Positions 38,515 to 48,112 of a stretch of 64,000 nt of DNA are shown here, piece by piece. This DNA comes from Vogesella sp. LIG4. GTDB lineage: Bacteria > Pseudomonadota > Gammaproteobacteria > Burkholderiales > Chromobacteriaceae. Where the stretch lies: NCBI RefSeq assembly GCF_900090205.1, contig NZ_LT607802.1, forward strand, positions 2,098,554 to 2,162,553, read 5' to 3'. The notes beneath the pieces were generated by a model. That model ran no database searches, had not been told where the DNA came from, and saw only the letters and a program-made list of their open reading frames with translations. Both the position numbers and the translations under genes were made by a program. The stretch's first letter is position 1, and each line of letters starts with the position of its first letter.

Positions 38515-41142
38515 ATGACTGAAGACGATCACCGCCCCGACCCCGACGCGCTGCTGGCCTCGCTGCCCGCGGCGCGTGGCCGCCTCAAGCTGTTCTTCGG
38601 CGCCGCGCCCGGCGTGGGCAAGACCTACGCCATGCTGGCCGAGGCGCAGGAGAAGCGCGCCGCCGGGCTGGACGTGGTGGTGGGCTGGGTGGATACCCAC
38701 GGCCGCGCCGAGACCATGGCCATGCTGGCCGGGCTGGAGCAACTGCCGCGGCTGAAGCGCGAGCACCGCGAGCGCGAGCTGGACGCCTTCGACCTGGATG
38801 CCGCGCTGGCGCGCCACCCGGCGGTGCTGGTGGTGGACGAGCTGCCGCACAGCAATGCCCCCGGCTGCCGCCACCCCAAGCGCTGGCAGGACGTGGAGGA
38901 GCTGCTGTCCGCCGGCATCGACGTGTACAGCGCAATGAACGTGCAGCACCTGGACAGCCTAAACGACGTGGTCAGCCGCGTTACCGGCGTGGCGGTGAGC
39001 GAAACGGTGCCCGATCACGTGTTCGACCAGGCCGACGAAGTGCGGCTGGTGGACCTGCCGCCGGACGATCTGCTGCAAAGGTTGGCCGCAGGCAAGGTCT
39101 ACCTGCCGGAGGTGGCGCAGCGCGCTGCGGCCAACTTCTTTCGCAAGGGCAACCTGATCGCGCTGCGCGAGCTGGCGCTGCGGCGCCTGGCCGACCGGGT
39201 AGACAGCCAGATGCGCGCGCAGCGGGCGATCCAGGGGCGCATGCCGGTATCCGGCAGCAATTTCGGCCTGCTGCTGCTGTTGCAGCAGGCCGGCAACGAA
39301 GACGCCATCCGCCAGTGCGCGCGGCTGGCGCGGGCGCTGGAATCGCCGTGGCACGCGATATGGCTGGATAGCGGCCAGTTGCACGGCGAGGCACGCAGCG
39401 AGGTGCAGGCGGCGCTGAAACTGGCCGCCGAGCAGGGCGCCATTACCCTGGTGCAGTCCGGGCGCGACAACGCCCGGCTGCTGGCCGACTACGCGCGGCG
39501 CCACAATCTTTCCATGCTGGCGCTGGCCGGCAGGCAGCACCCGGCGCGCCTGCTGCAGGCGCTGGCCAGGCTGGCGCCGGAGCTGCACCTGCTGCAACTG
39601 GCAGCCTCGCCGCCGCCGGACAAAACACCGCGCGGCTGGCGCTTCGAGCTGCCTGCTCATGGCTGGTGGCAGACCGTGCTGCTGTGTGTCGGCGTTACCG
39701 CGCTGGCGGAGCCGCTGCGCACGGTGCTGGAGCCCACCAACCAGGTGATGTTCTACCTGCTGGCGGTGCTGTGGAGCGCGGTGCGCTACGGCCGCGCGCC
39801 GGCAGCGCTGGCCGCGGTGCTGTCGGTGGGGCTGTTCGATTTCTTCCTGGTGCCGCCCTATTTCAATTTTGCCGTGTCCGACGTGCAGTACCTGATCACC
39901 TTCGCGGTGATGCTGATCGTCGGCCTGGTGGCCGGCCAGCTGGTGGCGCGCCAGCGCCAGAGCGCCGACATGGCGCAACAGCGCGAGGCGCATACCCGCA
40001 CCCTGTTCGAGATGGCGCGCGAGCTGGGCCAGGCGCTGATCGAGGAACAGGTGGGCGAGGTCACCGCGCGCTACTTGCACAGCGGCCTGGGGGCGCGCAT
40101 CGGCCTGTGGCGTCCGCTGGGCGAGGACGACAACCTGCAGCCGCAGCAGCCCGGCCTGCCGGAGGCGGACAGCGCCATCGTGCGCTGGTGCTTCGACCAC
40201 GGCGAGCCGGCCGGGCAGGGCACCGCCACGCTGCCCACCTCGCCGCTGCTGTACCTGCCGCTGAAGGCGCCGATGCGCACCCGCGGCGTGCTGGTGCTGG
40301 CGCTGCCGCAGCCGGGCGAGCTGGCCGACTTCGGCACCCGCCGGCTGTGCGAGGCGGTGGCGGCGCTGGCGGCGCAGACGCTGGAGCGGCTGCATTACAT
40401 CGACGTGGCGCAGCAGACGCTGCTGAACATGGAGGCCGAGCGCATGCGCCATTCGCTGTTGGCCGCACTGTCGCACGACCTGCGCACGCCGCTTACCGGC
40501 CTTACCGGCAATGCCGAAACGCTGGCCCGCAAGCTGCAGCGCGCCGGCTCGCCGTTCACCGCCGACGTGCTGCTGCTGCAGCAGCAGGGCCAGCGCATCG
40601 CGCGGCTGGTGACCAATCTGCTGGAAATGGCGCAGCTGCAGGCCGGCGGCATTACCCTGAAGAAAGACTGGCTGCCGGTGGAGGAAATGGTGGGCGGCGC
40701 CATCGCCGCGCTGGGCGGCGCACTGGACGAGCATGTGCTGCGCACCGACATCGACCCGGACTGCCCGCTGATCCACGGCGACCCGGTGTTGCTGGAGCGG
40801 CTGCTGGTGAACCTGCTGGAAAACGCCGCCAAGTACAGCCGCGCCGGCAGCGAGATCCGCATCAGCGGCACCGCGGAAAACGGCCGCATCGTGCTGCGGG
40901 TGGCCGACCAGGGTGTGGGGCTGCCGGCGGGCGATACCGGCTGGCTGTTCCGCGCCTTCAGCCGTGGCGACAGCGAATCCAATGTCAGCGGCGTGGGGCT
41001 GGGGCTGGCGATATGCCGTACCATTGCCGACGCGCACGAGGCCAGCCTGAGTGCCGAGAACCTGCCGCAGGGCGGCGCCTGCTTCACCCTGGCGCTGCCG
41101 CTGGTGGCGCAACCCGCCCTGGATTTCCCCCCGGAGAACTGA
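38515..41142 (+). CDS. kdpD: KdpD osmosensitive sensor histidine kinase
   Basis: An 875-residue kinase close to E. coli KdpD length (894). Order: cytosolic KdpD domain with Walker A GVGKTYAM (about residue 30), a Usp-like domain, four membrane helices (DUF4118, about residues 385-480), a GAF-like segment, HisKA with phospho-acceptor His654 in SHDLRTPL, and HATPase_c (GVGLGLAI). It senses low K+ or turgor and phosphorylates KdpE. The stop abuts the kdpE ATG directly. Confidence 0.95.
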   Translation: MTEDDHRPDPDALLASLPAARGRLKLFFGAAPGVGKTYAMLAEAQEKRAAGLDVVVGWVDTHGRAETMAMLAGLEQLPRLKREHRERELDAFDLDAALARHPAVLVVDELPHSNAPGCRHPKRWQDVEELLSAGIDVYSAMNVQHLDSLNDVVSRVTGVAVSETVPDHVFDQADEVRLVDLPPDDLLQRLAAGKVYLPEVAQRAAANFFRKGNLIALRELALRRLADRVDSQMRAQRAIQGRMPVSGSNFGLLLLLQQAGNEDAIRQCARLARALESPWHAIWLDSGQLHGEARSEVQAALKLAAEQGAITLVQSGRDNARLLADYARRHNLSMLALAGRQHPARLLQALARLAPELHLLQLAASPPPDKTPRGWRFELPAHGWWQTVLLCVGVTALAEPLRTVLEPTNQVMFYLLAVLWSAVRYGRAPAALAAVLSVGLFDFFLVPPYFNFAVSDVQYLITFAVMLIVGLVAGQLVARQRQSADMAQQREAHTRTLFEMARELGQALIEEQVGEVTARYLHSGLGARIGLWRPLGEDDNLQPQQPGLPEADSAIVRWCFDHGEPAGQGTATLPTSPLLYLPLKAPMRTRGVLVLALPQPGELADFGTRRLCEAVAALAAQTLERLHYIDVAQQTLLNMEAERMRHSLLAALSHDLRTPLTGLTGNAETLARKLQRAGSPFTADVLLLQQQGQRIARLVTNLLEMAQLQAGGITLKKDWLPVEEMVGGAIAALGGALDEHVLRTDIDPDCPLIHGDPVLLERLLVNLLENAAKYSRAGSEIRISGTAENGRIVLRVADQGVGLPAGDTGWLFRAFSRGDSESNVSGVGLGLAICRTIADAHEASLSAENLPQGGACFTLALPLVAQPALDFPPEN

Positions 41143-41835
41143 ATGAGTACCGCCGCCACCGTGTTGATCGTCGAGGACGATGCCGCCATCCGCCGCTTCG
41201 TGCGCGCCGCGCTGGAGGAAGAGGGCCTGCATGTGGCGGAGGCGGAAACCATGGCGCGCGGGCTGATCGAGGCGGGCACCCGCCAGCCGGACCTGATCAT
41301 CCTCGACCTGGGCCTGCCGGACGGCAGCGGTATCAACCTGCTGAAGGATCTGCGCGGCTGGGCCAGTGTGCCGGTGATCGTGCTGTCGGCCAGGGTGGGC
41401 GAGGTGGACAAGATTCTGGCGCTGGATGCCGGCGCCGACGACTACCTGACCAAGCCGTTCGGCATCGGCGAATTGCAGGCAAGGGTGCGCGCGCAACTGC
41501 GCCGCCACGCCGGCCGCGAGGGCTCGGTGGAAAGCCGGGTGCGCCTCGGCACGGTGGAGGTGGACCTGGTGAACCGCAGCGTCAGCCGCGGCGGCGAACC
41601 TCTGCACCTCACCAAGCTGGAATACCGGCTGCTGGCCACGCTGATCGCGCACCGCGGCAAGGTGCTTACCCACCGCCAGCTGCTTAACGAGGTGTGGGGG
41701 CCGGCCTATGTCGAACACACCCACTACCTGCGCATCTACATGACCCACCTGCGGCAGAAGGTGGAAGACAATGCCTCGCAGCCGCGCTGGCTGCTGACCG
41801 AAACCGGGGTGGGTTACAGGTTGGCCGCAGAGTAG
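41143..41835 (+). CDS. kdpE: KdpE response regulator
   Basis: A 230-residue OmpR-type regulator: receiver at residues 1-120 (VEDD acidic pocket, phospho-acceptor Asp55 in LDLGLPDG, KPF) and a winged-helix effector at about 130-230 (LTKLEYRLLATL, THYLRIYMTHLRQK). It activates kdpFABC, probably via the T-rich sites near 33660-33724. The final codons include a TTGGCCGCA motif (41821-41829). Confidence 0.96.
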   Translation: MSTAATVLIVEDDAAIRRFVRAALEEEGLHVAEAETMARGLIEAGTRQPDLIILDLGLPDGSGINLLKDLRGWASVPVIVLSARVGEVDKILALDAGADDYLTKPFGIGELQARVRAQLRRHAGREGSVESRVRLGTVEVDLVNRSVSRGGEPLHLTKLEYRLLATLIAHRGKVLTHRQLLNEVWGPAYVEHTHYLRIYMTHLRQKVEDNASQPRWLLTETGVGYRLAAE

Positions 41836-42083
41836 CGCAGCCACCGCTCGGCAGCGGGAGCGGGTGCTGCCGGCCGGGCTCGCCGGGGCTGCTCGCAGCG
41901 GCGCTATAAAGGTTTGTTAATTTGGCGCCATGCTAAACAATCGTTAATAAAGCCCCGTCCGCCGGGCTCTCCTGCGCATGTGCGCGTAACCGATAAGCAG
42001 GTATGGTCAATACCCAACAGCGGGTGTCTGTTTTCATGACCAGGGTTGGCCGCATCGCTACGTCTACATTCAAGGAGAACAAT

Positions 42084-42554
42084 ATGGCAATGAGCATCGA
42101 TATCACCGCCAGCATTTCCGGCACCCAGGGTACGTCCGGCAGCAATTCCGTCGGCCAGCAGCGCCGCCAGGCTTTCCAGCAGCTGGCGCAGGCGCTGCAA
42201 AGCGGCGATCTGGGCGCGGCGCAATCGGCCTACGGCACGCTGTCGTCGCTGCGCGGCGGCCGTCGCAACGATGGCGATGGCGACGACAAGGGCGCAGGCA
42301 GCAGTGGCAGCACCAGCGGCACCACGGCCACCAGCGGCAGCAGCAACGGCAACAACCCGTTCGCCCAGCTGGGCCAGGCGCTGCAAAGCGGCGATCTGCA
42401 GGCGGCGCAGCAGGCATTCCAGGCCATGGGCAGCCATCACGGCCACCACCATCATGGCCAGGGCGGCAGCCAGCAGGCGGCCACGACCACCCCCACCACC
42501 ACCCAGACTTCTTCCTCCGATACCGTAGGCGTCAACGTCAACATCTCGGTCTGA
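42084..42554 (+). CDS. Hypothetical protein with two ALQSGDL repeats and His/Gly-rich tail
   Basis: A 156-residue protein with no family I can name. Two tandem-like repeats of about 22 residues are visible: FQQLAQALQSGDLGAAQSAY and FAQLGQALQSGDLQAAQQAF, separated by a Gly/Ser/Thr/Asp-rich linker. A His-rich patch (GSHHGHHHHG) follows, and a Ser/Thr tail ends in VGVNVNISV. No signal peptide is evident. AAGGAG before the ATG at 42084 supports translation. Similar repeat-bearing small proteins occur in beta-proteobacteria; function unknown. It follows kdpE with its own promoter region. Confidence 0.75.
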   Translation: MAMSIDITASISGTQGTSGSNSVGQQRRQAFQQLAQALQSGDLGAAQSAYGTLSSLRGGRRNDGDGDDKGAGSSGSTSGTTATSGSSNGNNPFAQLGQALQSGDLQAAQQAFQAMGSHHGHHHHGQGGSQQAATTTPTTTQTSSSDTVGVNVNISV

Positions 42555-43221
42555 GGCGGCACGGCGCTGCCGGGCAGTAGGGCGGATGCCCCATGGGGGC
42601 GATCCACTATCGATGCAGCCACCAGTTTATCGTGCAGTGGCGGAACGCCCGGCCTGCACAGGGGGGCACCCGGCCGGGGGTTTCGCGCACTGAGTTTGAA
42701 GTTGCCGGCATGGAGAGCGGGCAGCAGCAGCAAACCGCCAGTCACCGCAAGGTGCTGGCGGTTTTTTGTTGCCTGCCGGCACCCTTGCGCGGTGGCGCGG
42801 CCGCTTTTGCCGGTGGGCGCTGGAGCAGGCGCCAGGCCGCTTGGCAAGTACCTGCCAGCGTGAGTGTGGTAAAGAATGCTGCACCTGCAACAAAGCGCTT
42901 GCGCGGCCATTGCCTGCCGGCACGGCTGCTGGTACTGTCCGCGCCAGCCCTGCCCACACCCGGCGCGGAATACCTGACGGCCATGCCAGTGTCGATATCG
43001 AGGATTCCGGCCTATGGTGTACGGGTGCGAGCGCAGCGCTGTCATCCGCCTTTGGCGTGCAGTGCCATGCGCCGCCCGTGCCGCGCTCGCGGCAGGCAGG
43101 TAAGGGATTCGCAGTTGCAGACCTGCCACCGGCGCCATGGCGCGGCGTGTGGCGGTAACGGCGATGCCCGGCGACAAGCGCCGCGGCAGCGCCCGTAGTC
43201 ATCAATCATCGGGAACGACGC
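42555..43221. other. Intergenic region between the ALQSGDL protein and kup
   Basis: 667 bp without a gene I can support. It has a degenerate member of the REP-like family at 42577-42680 (GTAGGGCGGATGCCCC ...). At 42734-42767 is a clear intrinsic terminator (ACCGCCAG-type stem, then TTTTTT). The remaining 450 bp upstream of kup looks non-coding on both strands, with no clear promoter by eye. Confidence 0.6.
42734..42767 (+). terminator. Intrinsic terminator in the region before kup
   Basis: ACCGCCAGTCACC pairs with GGTGCTGGCGGT around a GCAA tetraloop and is followed by six T. It is the expected stop for transcription from the 42084 gene. Confidence 0.85.
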
Positions 43222-45096
43222 ATGAGTTCGACTCAACACTCTGGCCGCATGGCCGCGCTGTCGCTGGCCGCCCTCGGGGTGGTATACGGCGACATCGGCA
43301 CCAGCCCGCTGTACACCATGAAGGAAATCTTCGCCGGCTCGCACCCGGTGCCGCTGACCCACGGCAACATCCTCGGCATCCTGTCGCTGGTGCTGTGGTC
43401 GCTGGTGGTGGTGGTGGCGTTCAAGTACGTCAGCATCATCATGCGTGCCGACAACAAGGGCGAGGGTGGCATCATGGCGCTGATGGCGCTGGTACTGCAC
43501 CACGCCAAGAGTAAGAAGCAGGTGGCTTTCCTGATGCTGCTGGGCCTGTTCGGCGCCGCGCTGTTCTACGGCGACAGCATCATCACGCCGGCCATTTCGG
43601 TGCTGTCGGCGGTGGAAGGCCTGGGCATCGTCACGCCCAAGCTTACCGCCTACATCCTGCCGATATCGCTGGCGGTGCTGTTCGGCCTGTTCGTGATGCA
43701 GAAGCACGGCACCGAGAAGGTGGGCGCGCTGTTCGGCCCGGTGATGGTGTTGTGGTTCCTGGTGCTGGCGCTGCTGGGTATTCGCCAGGTGGTGCAGAAT
43801 CCGCAGGTACTGGCGGCGCTGAACCCGCTGCACGCGGTGTCCTTCTTTGCGGCCAACCCGGTGCTGGGTTTTCTGGCGCTGGGCGGCTCGGTGCTGGCGC
43901 TGACCGGTGGCGAGGCGCTGTACGCCGACATGGGCCATTTCGGTCGCCGTCCGATCCAGCTGGCCTGGTTCAGCCTGGTGCTGCCGTCGCTGGTGCTCAA
44001 CTACTTTGGCCAGGGCGCGCTGCTGCTGAGCAACCCGCAGGCCATCGATAACCCGTTCTACCTGCTGGCGCCGGGCTGGGCGCTGCTGCCGATGGTGATC
44101 CTGGCCACGCTGGCCACGGTGATCGCCTCGCAGGCGGTAATCTCCGGCGCCTACTCCATTACCCGCCAGGCCATCCAGCTGGGCTACGTGCCGCGCATGG
44201 AGGTGCTGCACACATCCAGCAAGGAAATCGGCCAGATCTATCTGCCGGCGGTGAACTGGGCGCTCTTGGCGGCGGTGGCCGCGCTGGTGATCGGTTTTGG
44301 CTCCTCCGGCAAGCTGGCAGCGGCCTACGGTATTGCGGTAACCGGCACCATGGTGATCACCACCATCCTGACTTTCATCGTTGCCCGCCACCAGTGGCAC
44401 TGGAGCGCAAGCAAGTGCCGGCTGATCCTGGGTGGCCTGCTGGTGGTGGACCTGGCCTACTTCAGCGCCAATGCCTTCAAGCTGTTCGAAGGCGGCTGGT
44501 TCCCGCTGGCCATGGGCCTGCTGGTGTTCACCGTGATGACCACCTGGAAGCGTGGCCGCCAGCTGGTGCACGACAAGCTGGCCGAGGAGGGCATGCCGCT
44601 GGACCAGTTCGTGGAATTCATGGCGCCTGCCGTGCCGCGCGTGCAGGGCACCGCCATCTTCATGACCTCCGACACCAACAGCACGCCGCATGCGCTGCTG
44701 CACAGCATGAAGCACTACAAGAGCCTGCATGAACGCGTGGTGATCCTCACCGTGGACACCGCCGACATTCCGTATATCGCACCGAAAGAACGGGTGGTGG
44801 TGGAGGAGATGGGCGAGCAGTTCTTCCGCGTGAAGGTAGTGTTCGGTTTCATGGACGAGCCGGATGTGCCCGCCACGCTGGTCGAGTGCGAAAAGCAGGG
44901 CCTGGTGCTGGAGATGATGGACACCTCCTTCTTCCTCGGCCGCGAAACGCTGATCCCGAAAGTGGGCGCCGGCGTGATGAGCAACTGGCGCGAGAAGCTG
45001 TTCCTTGCCATGTTCCGCAACGCGGGCTCGGCGTCGTCCTACTTCAAGCTGCCGCCCAACCGGGTGGTGGAGCTGGGCTCGCAGCTGGCGCTGTAA
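43222..45096 (+). CDS. kup: Kup low-affinity potassium transporter
   Basis: A 624-residue K+ uptake protein. Signature segments LGVVYGDIGTSPLYTMKEIF near the N-terminus, YGDSIITPAISVLSAVEG (about residue 115) and the 12 predicted helices match Kup. A C-terminal soluble domain follows about residue 480. It is present within 10 kb of the high-affinity Kdp system, giving constitutive and inducible K+ uptake. The ATG at 43222 aligns with the family N-terminus; a terminator follows at 45118. Confidence 0.96.
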   Translation: MSSTQHSGRMAALSLAALGVVYGDIGTSPLYTMKEIFAGSHPVPLTHGNILGILSLVLWSLVVVVAFKYVSIIMRADNKGEGGIMALMALVLHHAKSKKQVAFLMLLGLFGAALFYGDSIITPAISVLSAVEGLGIVTPKLTAYILPISLAVLFGLFVMQKHGTEKVGALFGPVMVLWFLVLALLGIRQVVQNPQVLAALNPLHAVSFFAANPVLGFLALGGSVLALTGGEALYADMGHFGRRPIQLAWFSLVLPSLVLNYFGQGALLLSNPQAIDNPFYLLAPGWALLPMVILATLATVIASQAVISGAYSITRQAIQLGYVPRMEVLHTSSKEIGQIYLPAVNWALLAAVAALVIGFGSSGKLAAAYGIAVTGTMVITTILTFIVARHQWHWSASKCRLILGGLLVVDLAYFSANAFKLFEGGWFPLAMGLLVFTVMTTWKRGRQLVHDKLAEEGMPLDQFVEFMAPAVPRVQGTAIFMTSDTNSTPHALLHSMKHYKSLHERVVILTVDTADIPYIAPKERVVVEEMGEQFFRVKVVFGFMDEPDVPATLVECEKQGLVLEMMDTSFFLGRETLIPKVGAGVMSNWREKLFLAMFRNAGSASSYFKLPPNRVVELGSQLAL

Positions 45097-45117
45097 GCTG
45101 CCCGCCGGCCGCAAACG

Positions 45118-45143
45118 AAACGCCCACCGCATGGTGGGCGTTT
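45118..45143 (+). terminator. Terminator after kup
   Basis: AAACGCCCACC and GGTGGGCGTTT form an 11-bp stem with a GCAT loop, 22 bp after the kup stop, ending in TTTT. Confidence 0.85.
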
Positions 45144-45179
45144 TGCATGGGGGAGCCGCTTGCTAACGGCAGGGCGCAG

Positions 45180-45196
45180 GCCCGGTAAAACCGGGC
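45180..45196. repeat. Single REP-like hairpin related to the 124-bp array
   Basis: GCCCGGTAAAACCGGGC is identical to the core of the first hairpin of the array at 32803-33642, here as a lone copy between kup and the diguanylate cyclase. A TTGGCCGCA copy follows at 45222-45230. Confidence 0.7.
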
Positions 45197-45275
45197 GTTT
45201 CTCCATCCATGCCGGACAGGGTTGGCCGCAAGCTGGCGGCCCGCCCTGTGGCGCTTTTGCCCTGCAAGTGGCGGG

Positions 45276-46259
45276 TTACGGTGCCTGTCTGTGGTAGTGG
45301 CGCACGCAGTGGCGGCCATCCGCCTTGGCCTGGTACATCGCGGCATCGGCATGCTGCACCAGGTCTTCGGCGCTGCCGCCATCGTCCGGGTAAAGGCTGG
45401 TGCCGATGCTGGCTCCCAGGTCGATGGGCAGGCCATCCACCTGCTGTACCCGGTTCAAGAGGCCAAGCAGGCGCTGGCCGACTTCCGCCACCGGCGGCGC
45501 GCCGGTTTCGCCTTGCAGATAGAGGATGAACTCGTCGCCGCCCAGCCGGGCCACCACGTCGCCTTCGCGCACGACTTGCTGCAGTTGCTGTGCCACATGC
45601 AGCAGCAGTTTGTCGCCGACGGCATGGCCGTGGCTGTCGTTGACCCGCTTGAACAGGTCCAGATCGACAAACAGTACCGCCAGGCTGTTGCCGGTGTGCC
45701 GGCAGCATTCGATGGCGCCGTTCAGCCGCAGGTAGAAGGCGCTGCGGTTCAGCAGCCCGGTCAGCGCGTCGTGCTGCGCCATATGCTGCAGCGCCAGCTC
45801 GTTTTCCCGGCGCTGGGTGATGTCGGCATGCGCGCCCATGATGCGCAGCGCCTTGCCGCTGGCGTCGCGCTCGATCACCCTGCCGCGGTCCCACAGCCAG
45901 GTGATGCGGCCATCCGGGCCGATGGTGCGGTACTCCGCCTCGTAGCTGTCGGTCTCGTCGCGCAGGTGGGCAAAGTAGTTGGCCACCACGCGTTCGCGGT
46001 CGTCCGGATGCACCTTGGCATACCAGGCATCGAAGTGGGAGGCCATATCGCCCGGCTTGAAGTTCTGCAGGTTGAATACCTGTAGCTCGCCGCTGGGCGG
46101 GCGGCCCTGCCACAGGCACAGCCCGGTGCCATCCAGGGCGGCATTCAGCTTTTCCTGCTGATCGGCAATCAGTTGCCGTGCGGCGGCCAGCTCCTGGCGC
46201 AGGCTGGCCAGTTCGCGTTGCAGCGCTTGCTCATCGCTAAGGGTGGGGGAAGGTGCCAT
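45276..46259 (-). CDS. PAS-GGDEF diguanylate cyclase
   Basis: A 327-residue protein: a coiled-coil N-terminus (residues about 8-40), a PAS domain with PAC motif (about 42-150) and a GGDEF domain (about 165-320). The active-site motif GGDEF is intact and an inhibitory RxxD motif (REGD) lies five residues before it, so product inhibition is expected. It should make c-di-GMP and is probably cytosolic, as no membrane segment or signal is seen. Its stimulus is unknown. Confidence 0.93.
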   Translation of the reverse strand: MAPSPTLSDEQALQRELASLRQELAAARQLIADQQEKLNAALDGTGLCLWQGRPPSGELQVFNLQNFKPGDMASHFDAWYAKVHPDDRERVVANYFAHLRDETDSYEAEYRTIGPDGRITWLWDRGRVIERDASGKALRIMGAHADITQRRENELALQHMAQHDALTGLLNRSAFYLRLNGAIECCRHTGNSLAVLFVDLDLFKRVNDSHGHAVGDKLLLHVAQQLQQVVREGDVVARLGGDEFILYLQGETGAPPVAEVGQRLLGLLNRVQQVDGLPIDLGASIGTSLYPDDGGSAEDLVQHADAAMYQAKADGRHCVRHYHRQAP

Positions 46260-46331
46260 GGTGCTCGGGGTGGCTGGAACAATCTGTCCGTCACTATATC
46301 AAGAGCGTGGCATGGCAGGCGGGTAAAGGCC

Positions 46332-46372
46332 GACAGGGCGAAAGCCCGGCAAAGCCGGGCATTTCGCCTGTC
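46332..46372. repeat. REP-like inverted repeat
   Basis: GACAGG...GCCCGGC and GCCGGGC...CCTGTC form an imperfect 19-bp-armed hairpin around AAA, related to the 124-bp array hairpin. It lies in the gap between the diguanylate cyclase and the PuuB-like gene. Confidence 0.6.
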
Positions 46373-46415
46373 ATCTCACGGTTCGGTTAGCGGGTTGGCC
46401 GCAAGCCGCTGCAAT

Positions 46416-46446
46416 CGGCGGAACGCCCCTGTGGGGCTTCCGCCCT
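46416..46446. repeat. REP-like inverted repeat
   Basis: GGCGGAA and TTCCGCC arms enclose a GCCCC-GGGGC core followed by CTAC, as at the end of the 124-bp repeat unit. It lies 33 bp beyond the PuuB-like stop and could also help terminate that transcript. Confidence 0.65.
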
Positions 46447-46479
46447 ACGCATGGGGCTACGGTTTGACGTGCGGGCAGC

Positions 46480-47787
46480 TCAGCGCAGCTTCTCCAGCAG
46501 CTGGTAGTACCACATGCCCGCCGCCAGCAGCGGGTTGCCGAGCTTGCTGCCCAGCGGCACGCGCACATGCTTGCAGGCGGCAAAGGTGTCGAAGCGCGCC
46601 AGCGTGCCGGTAATGGCCTCGGCCATGATCTGGCCCATGATGTGGCTGCTGGCCACGCCGTGGCCGGAGTAACCCTGGCAGTACCACACGTTGTCCGACA
46701 GCTTGCCCAGCTGCGGGATGCGGTTCACCACGATGCCCATCGCGCAGCTCCACTGGTAATCGATCTCCACGCCCTTGAGCTGCGGGAAGGTGCGCTCGAT
46801 GCACGGGCGCAGTTCGGCGGCGATGTCGCGCGAGTCGCGGCCGGAGTAGTTGGCGCCACCGCCGAACAGCAGGCGGCCGTCGGCGGTCAGGCGGTAGTAG
46901 TCGAGCACGAAGCGGCAGTCGTACACCGCCAGATCCTGCGGGTTGAGCAGTTTTGCCAGCTCGCCCAGCGGGCGGGTGGTGACGATGCCGCCCATGGCCG
47001 GGAAGATCTTGCCGGAGAGCTGATTCTGTTCCAGCTTGTGATACACGTCGCCGGCCAGCAGCACCTGGCGGGCGTTGATGCGCCCCTGCGGCGTGATGAT
47101 GGCCGGTCTGTCGCCATGCACGATGTCCAGCACCTCGGTGTGCTCAAATATCTGCGCGCCCAGGCTGGCGGCGGCGCGTGCCTCGCCCAGACACAGGTTC
47201 AGCGGGTGCAGGTGCAGGTTGCGGGTGTTCTTCAGCGCGCCGTGGTAGAGGCCGGTGGCCAGGTGTTCGCGCACGGCGGCGGCGTCCAGCAGGGTGACCT
47301 GTTCGCCCATGCCGCGGCGCTGCGCCTCTTCGTAGCTGCTGCGCAGCTCGGCCATGTGCGCCGGTTTCATTGCCGCGTGCAGGTGGCCGTGCTTGAGGTC
47401 GCAGGCGATGCCGTACTTCGCCACGCGCTGCTCGATGATGTCGTGGCCGCGCCAGCGCAGCCACCAGATGAAATCGTCCACCGCCGTGCCCAGCGTATTG
47501 CGCATCTGCTTGCGCATCGCCTCGTCGCCGGACAGGCTGCCGGTGACCTGGCCGCCGTTGCGACCGCTGGCCCCCCAGCCGATCTTGTTCTGCTCGACGA
47601 TGGCCACTTTCAGGCCGCGCTCGGCCAGCTCCACCGCGCTGGCGACGCCGGTAAAGCCACCGCCGATGATGGCCACATCGACCTCCACCGTGCCTTGCAG
47701 CGCAGGGTAGTCGCTTTCCTCATGGATGGTGGCGCTGTAGTAGGACGGGCTGCGCGGCGCGCTGCCGCCTTGGAAACGTGCGTTCAT
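46480..47787 (-). CDS. FAD-dependent oxidoreductase, PuuB-like (gamma-glutamylputrescine oxidase family)
   Basis: A 435-residue DAO-family flavoprotein, close to PuuB length. The FAD motif IIGGGFTGVASAVELAERG lies at about residue 40, followed by WGASGRNGGQV, the family-typical segment. A C-terminal SGHGVASSHIMGQ motif near 390 is also conserved. PuuB oxidises gamma-glutamylputrescine; the gene neighbours an omega-amino-acid aminotransferase and MmsA, so amine catabolism is likely, but the exact substrate is open. The ATG at 47787 has GGAG upstream; a longer frame to 47979 is Ser/Pro/Thr-rich filler and not used. Confidence 0.86.
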   Translation of the reverse strand: MNARFQGGSAPRSPSYYSATIHEESDYPALQGTVEVDVAIIGGGFTGVASAVELAERGLKVAIVEQNKIGWGASGRNGGQVTGSLSGDEAMRKQMRNTLGTAVDDFIWWLRWRGHDIIEQRVAKYGIACDLKHGHLHAAMKPAHMAELRSSYEEAQRRGMGEQVTLLDAAAVREHLATGLYHGALKNTRNLHLHPLNLCLGEARAAASLGAQIFEHTEVLDIVHGDRPAIITPQGRINARQVLLAGDVYHKLEQNQLSGKIFPAMGGIVTTRPLGELAKLLNPQDLAVYDCRFVLDYYRLTADGRLLFGGGANYSGRDSRDIAAELRPCIERTFPQLKGVEIDYQWSCAMGIVVNRIPQLGKLSDNVWYCQGYSGHGVASSHIMGQIMAEAITGTLARFDTFAACKHVRVPLGSKLGNPLLAAGMWYYQLLEKLR

Positions 47788-48112
47788 GTCTGACTCCGGG
47801 TGTGCCGTTGCCGTCGCGCCGAAGGTTGGCCGCAAGCAACAGGCAGGGTTGGCCGCAGCGGCGGGAGCCGGCTGGCGGGCAGGTGGTGCCAAGAGGGAGT
47901 AGCAGGAGTCAGGCGGGGTCGGGATGCGGGTTGCGCGCGTGGCGGCAGTGGTATTGCGCCCAGAAGGCGAGCACGGCATTGACTACGCCCAGGCAGGCGT
48001 GATGACGCGGGGGCAGCGTGTGGCTGCTCCCGCGCGTGATGCTGTGCTGGCCGCTGTGGCGTGGCATGGCGGTGTGCCGGCAGCCACCGGGCGGTGGCTG
48101 CCGTGGCCCGTG
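47788..48112. other. Intergenic region between PuuB-like gene and mmsA
   Basis: 325 bp without a gene. It contains two direct TTGGCCGCA motifs close together (47826-47834 and 47849-47857). A perfect 10-bp hairpin GGCAGCCACC-GGGC-GGTGGCTGCC at 48079-48102 lies just beyond the mmsA stop and is its likely terminator, though it lacks a T-run. The promoter of the PuuB-like gene should lie near its start. Confidence 0.6.
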
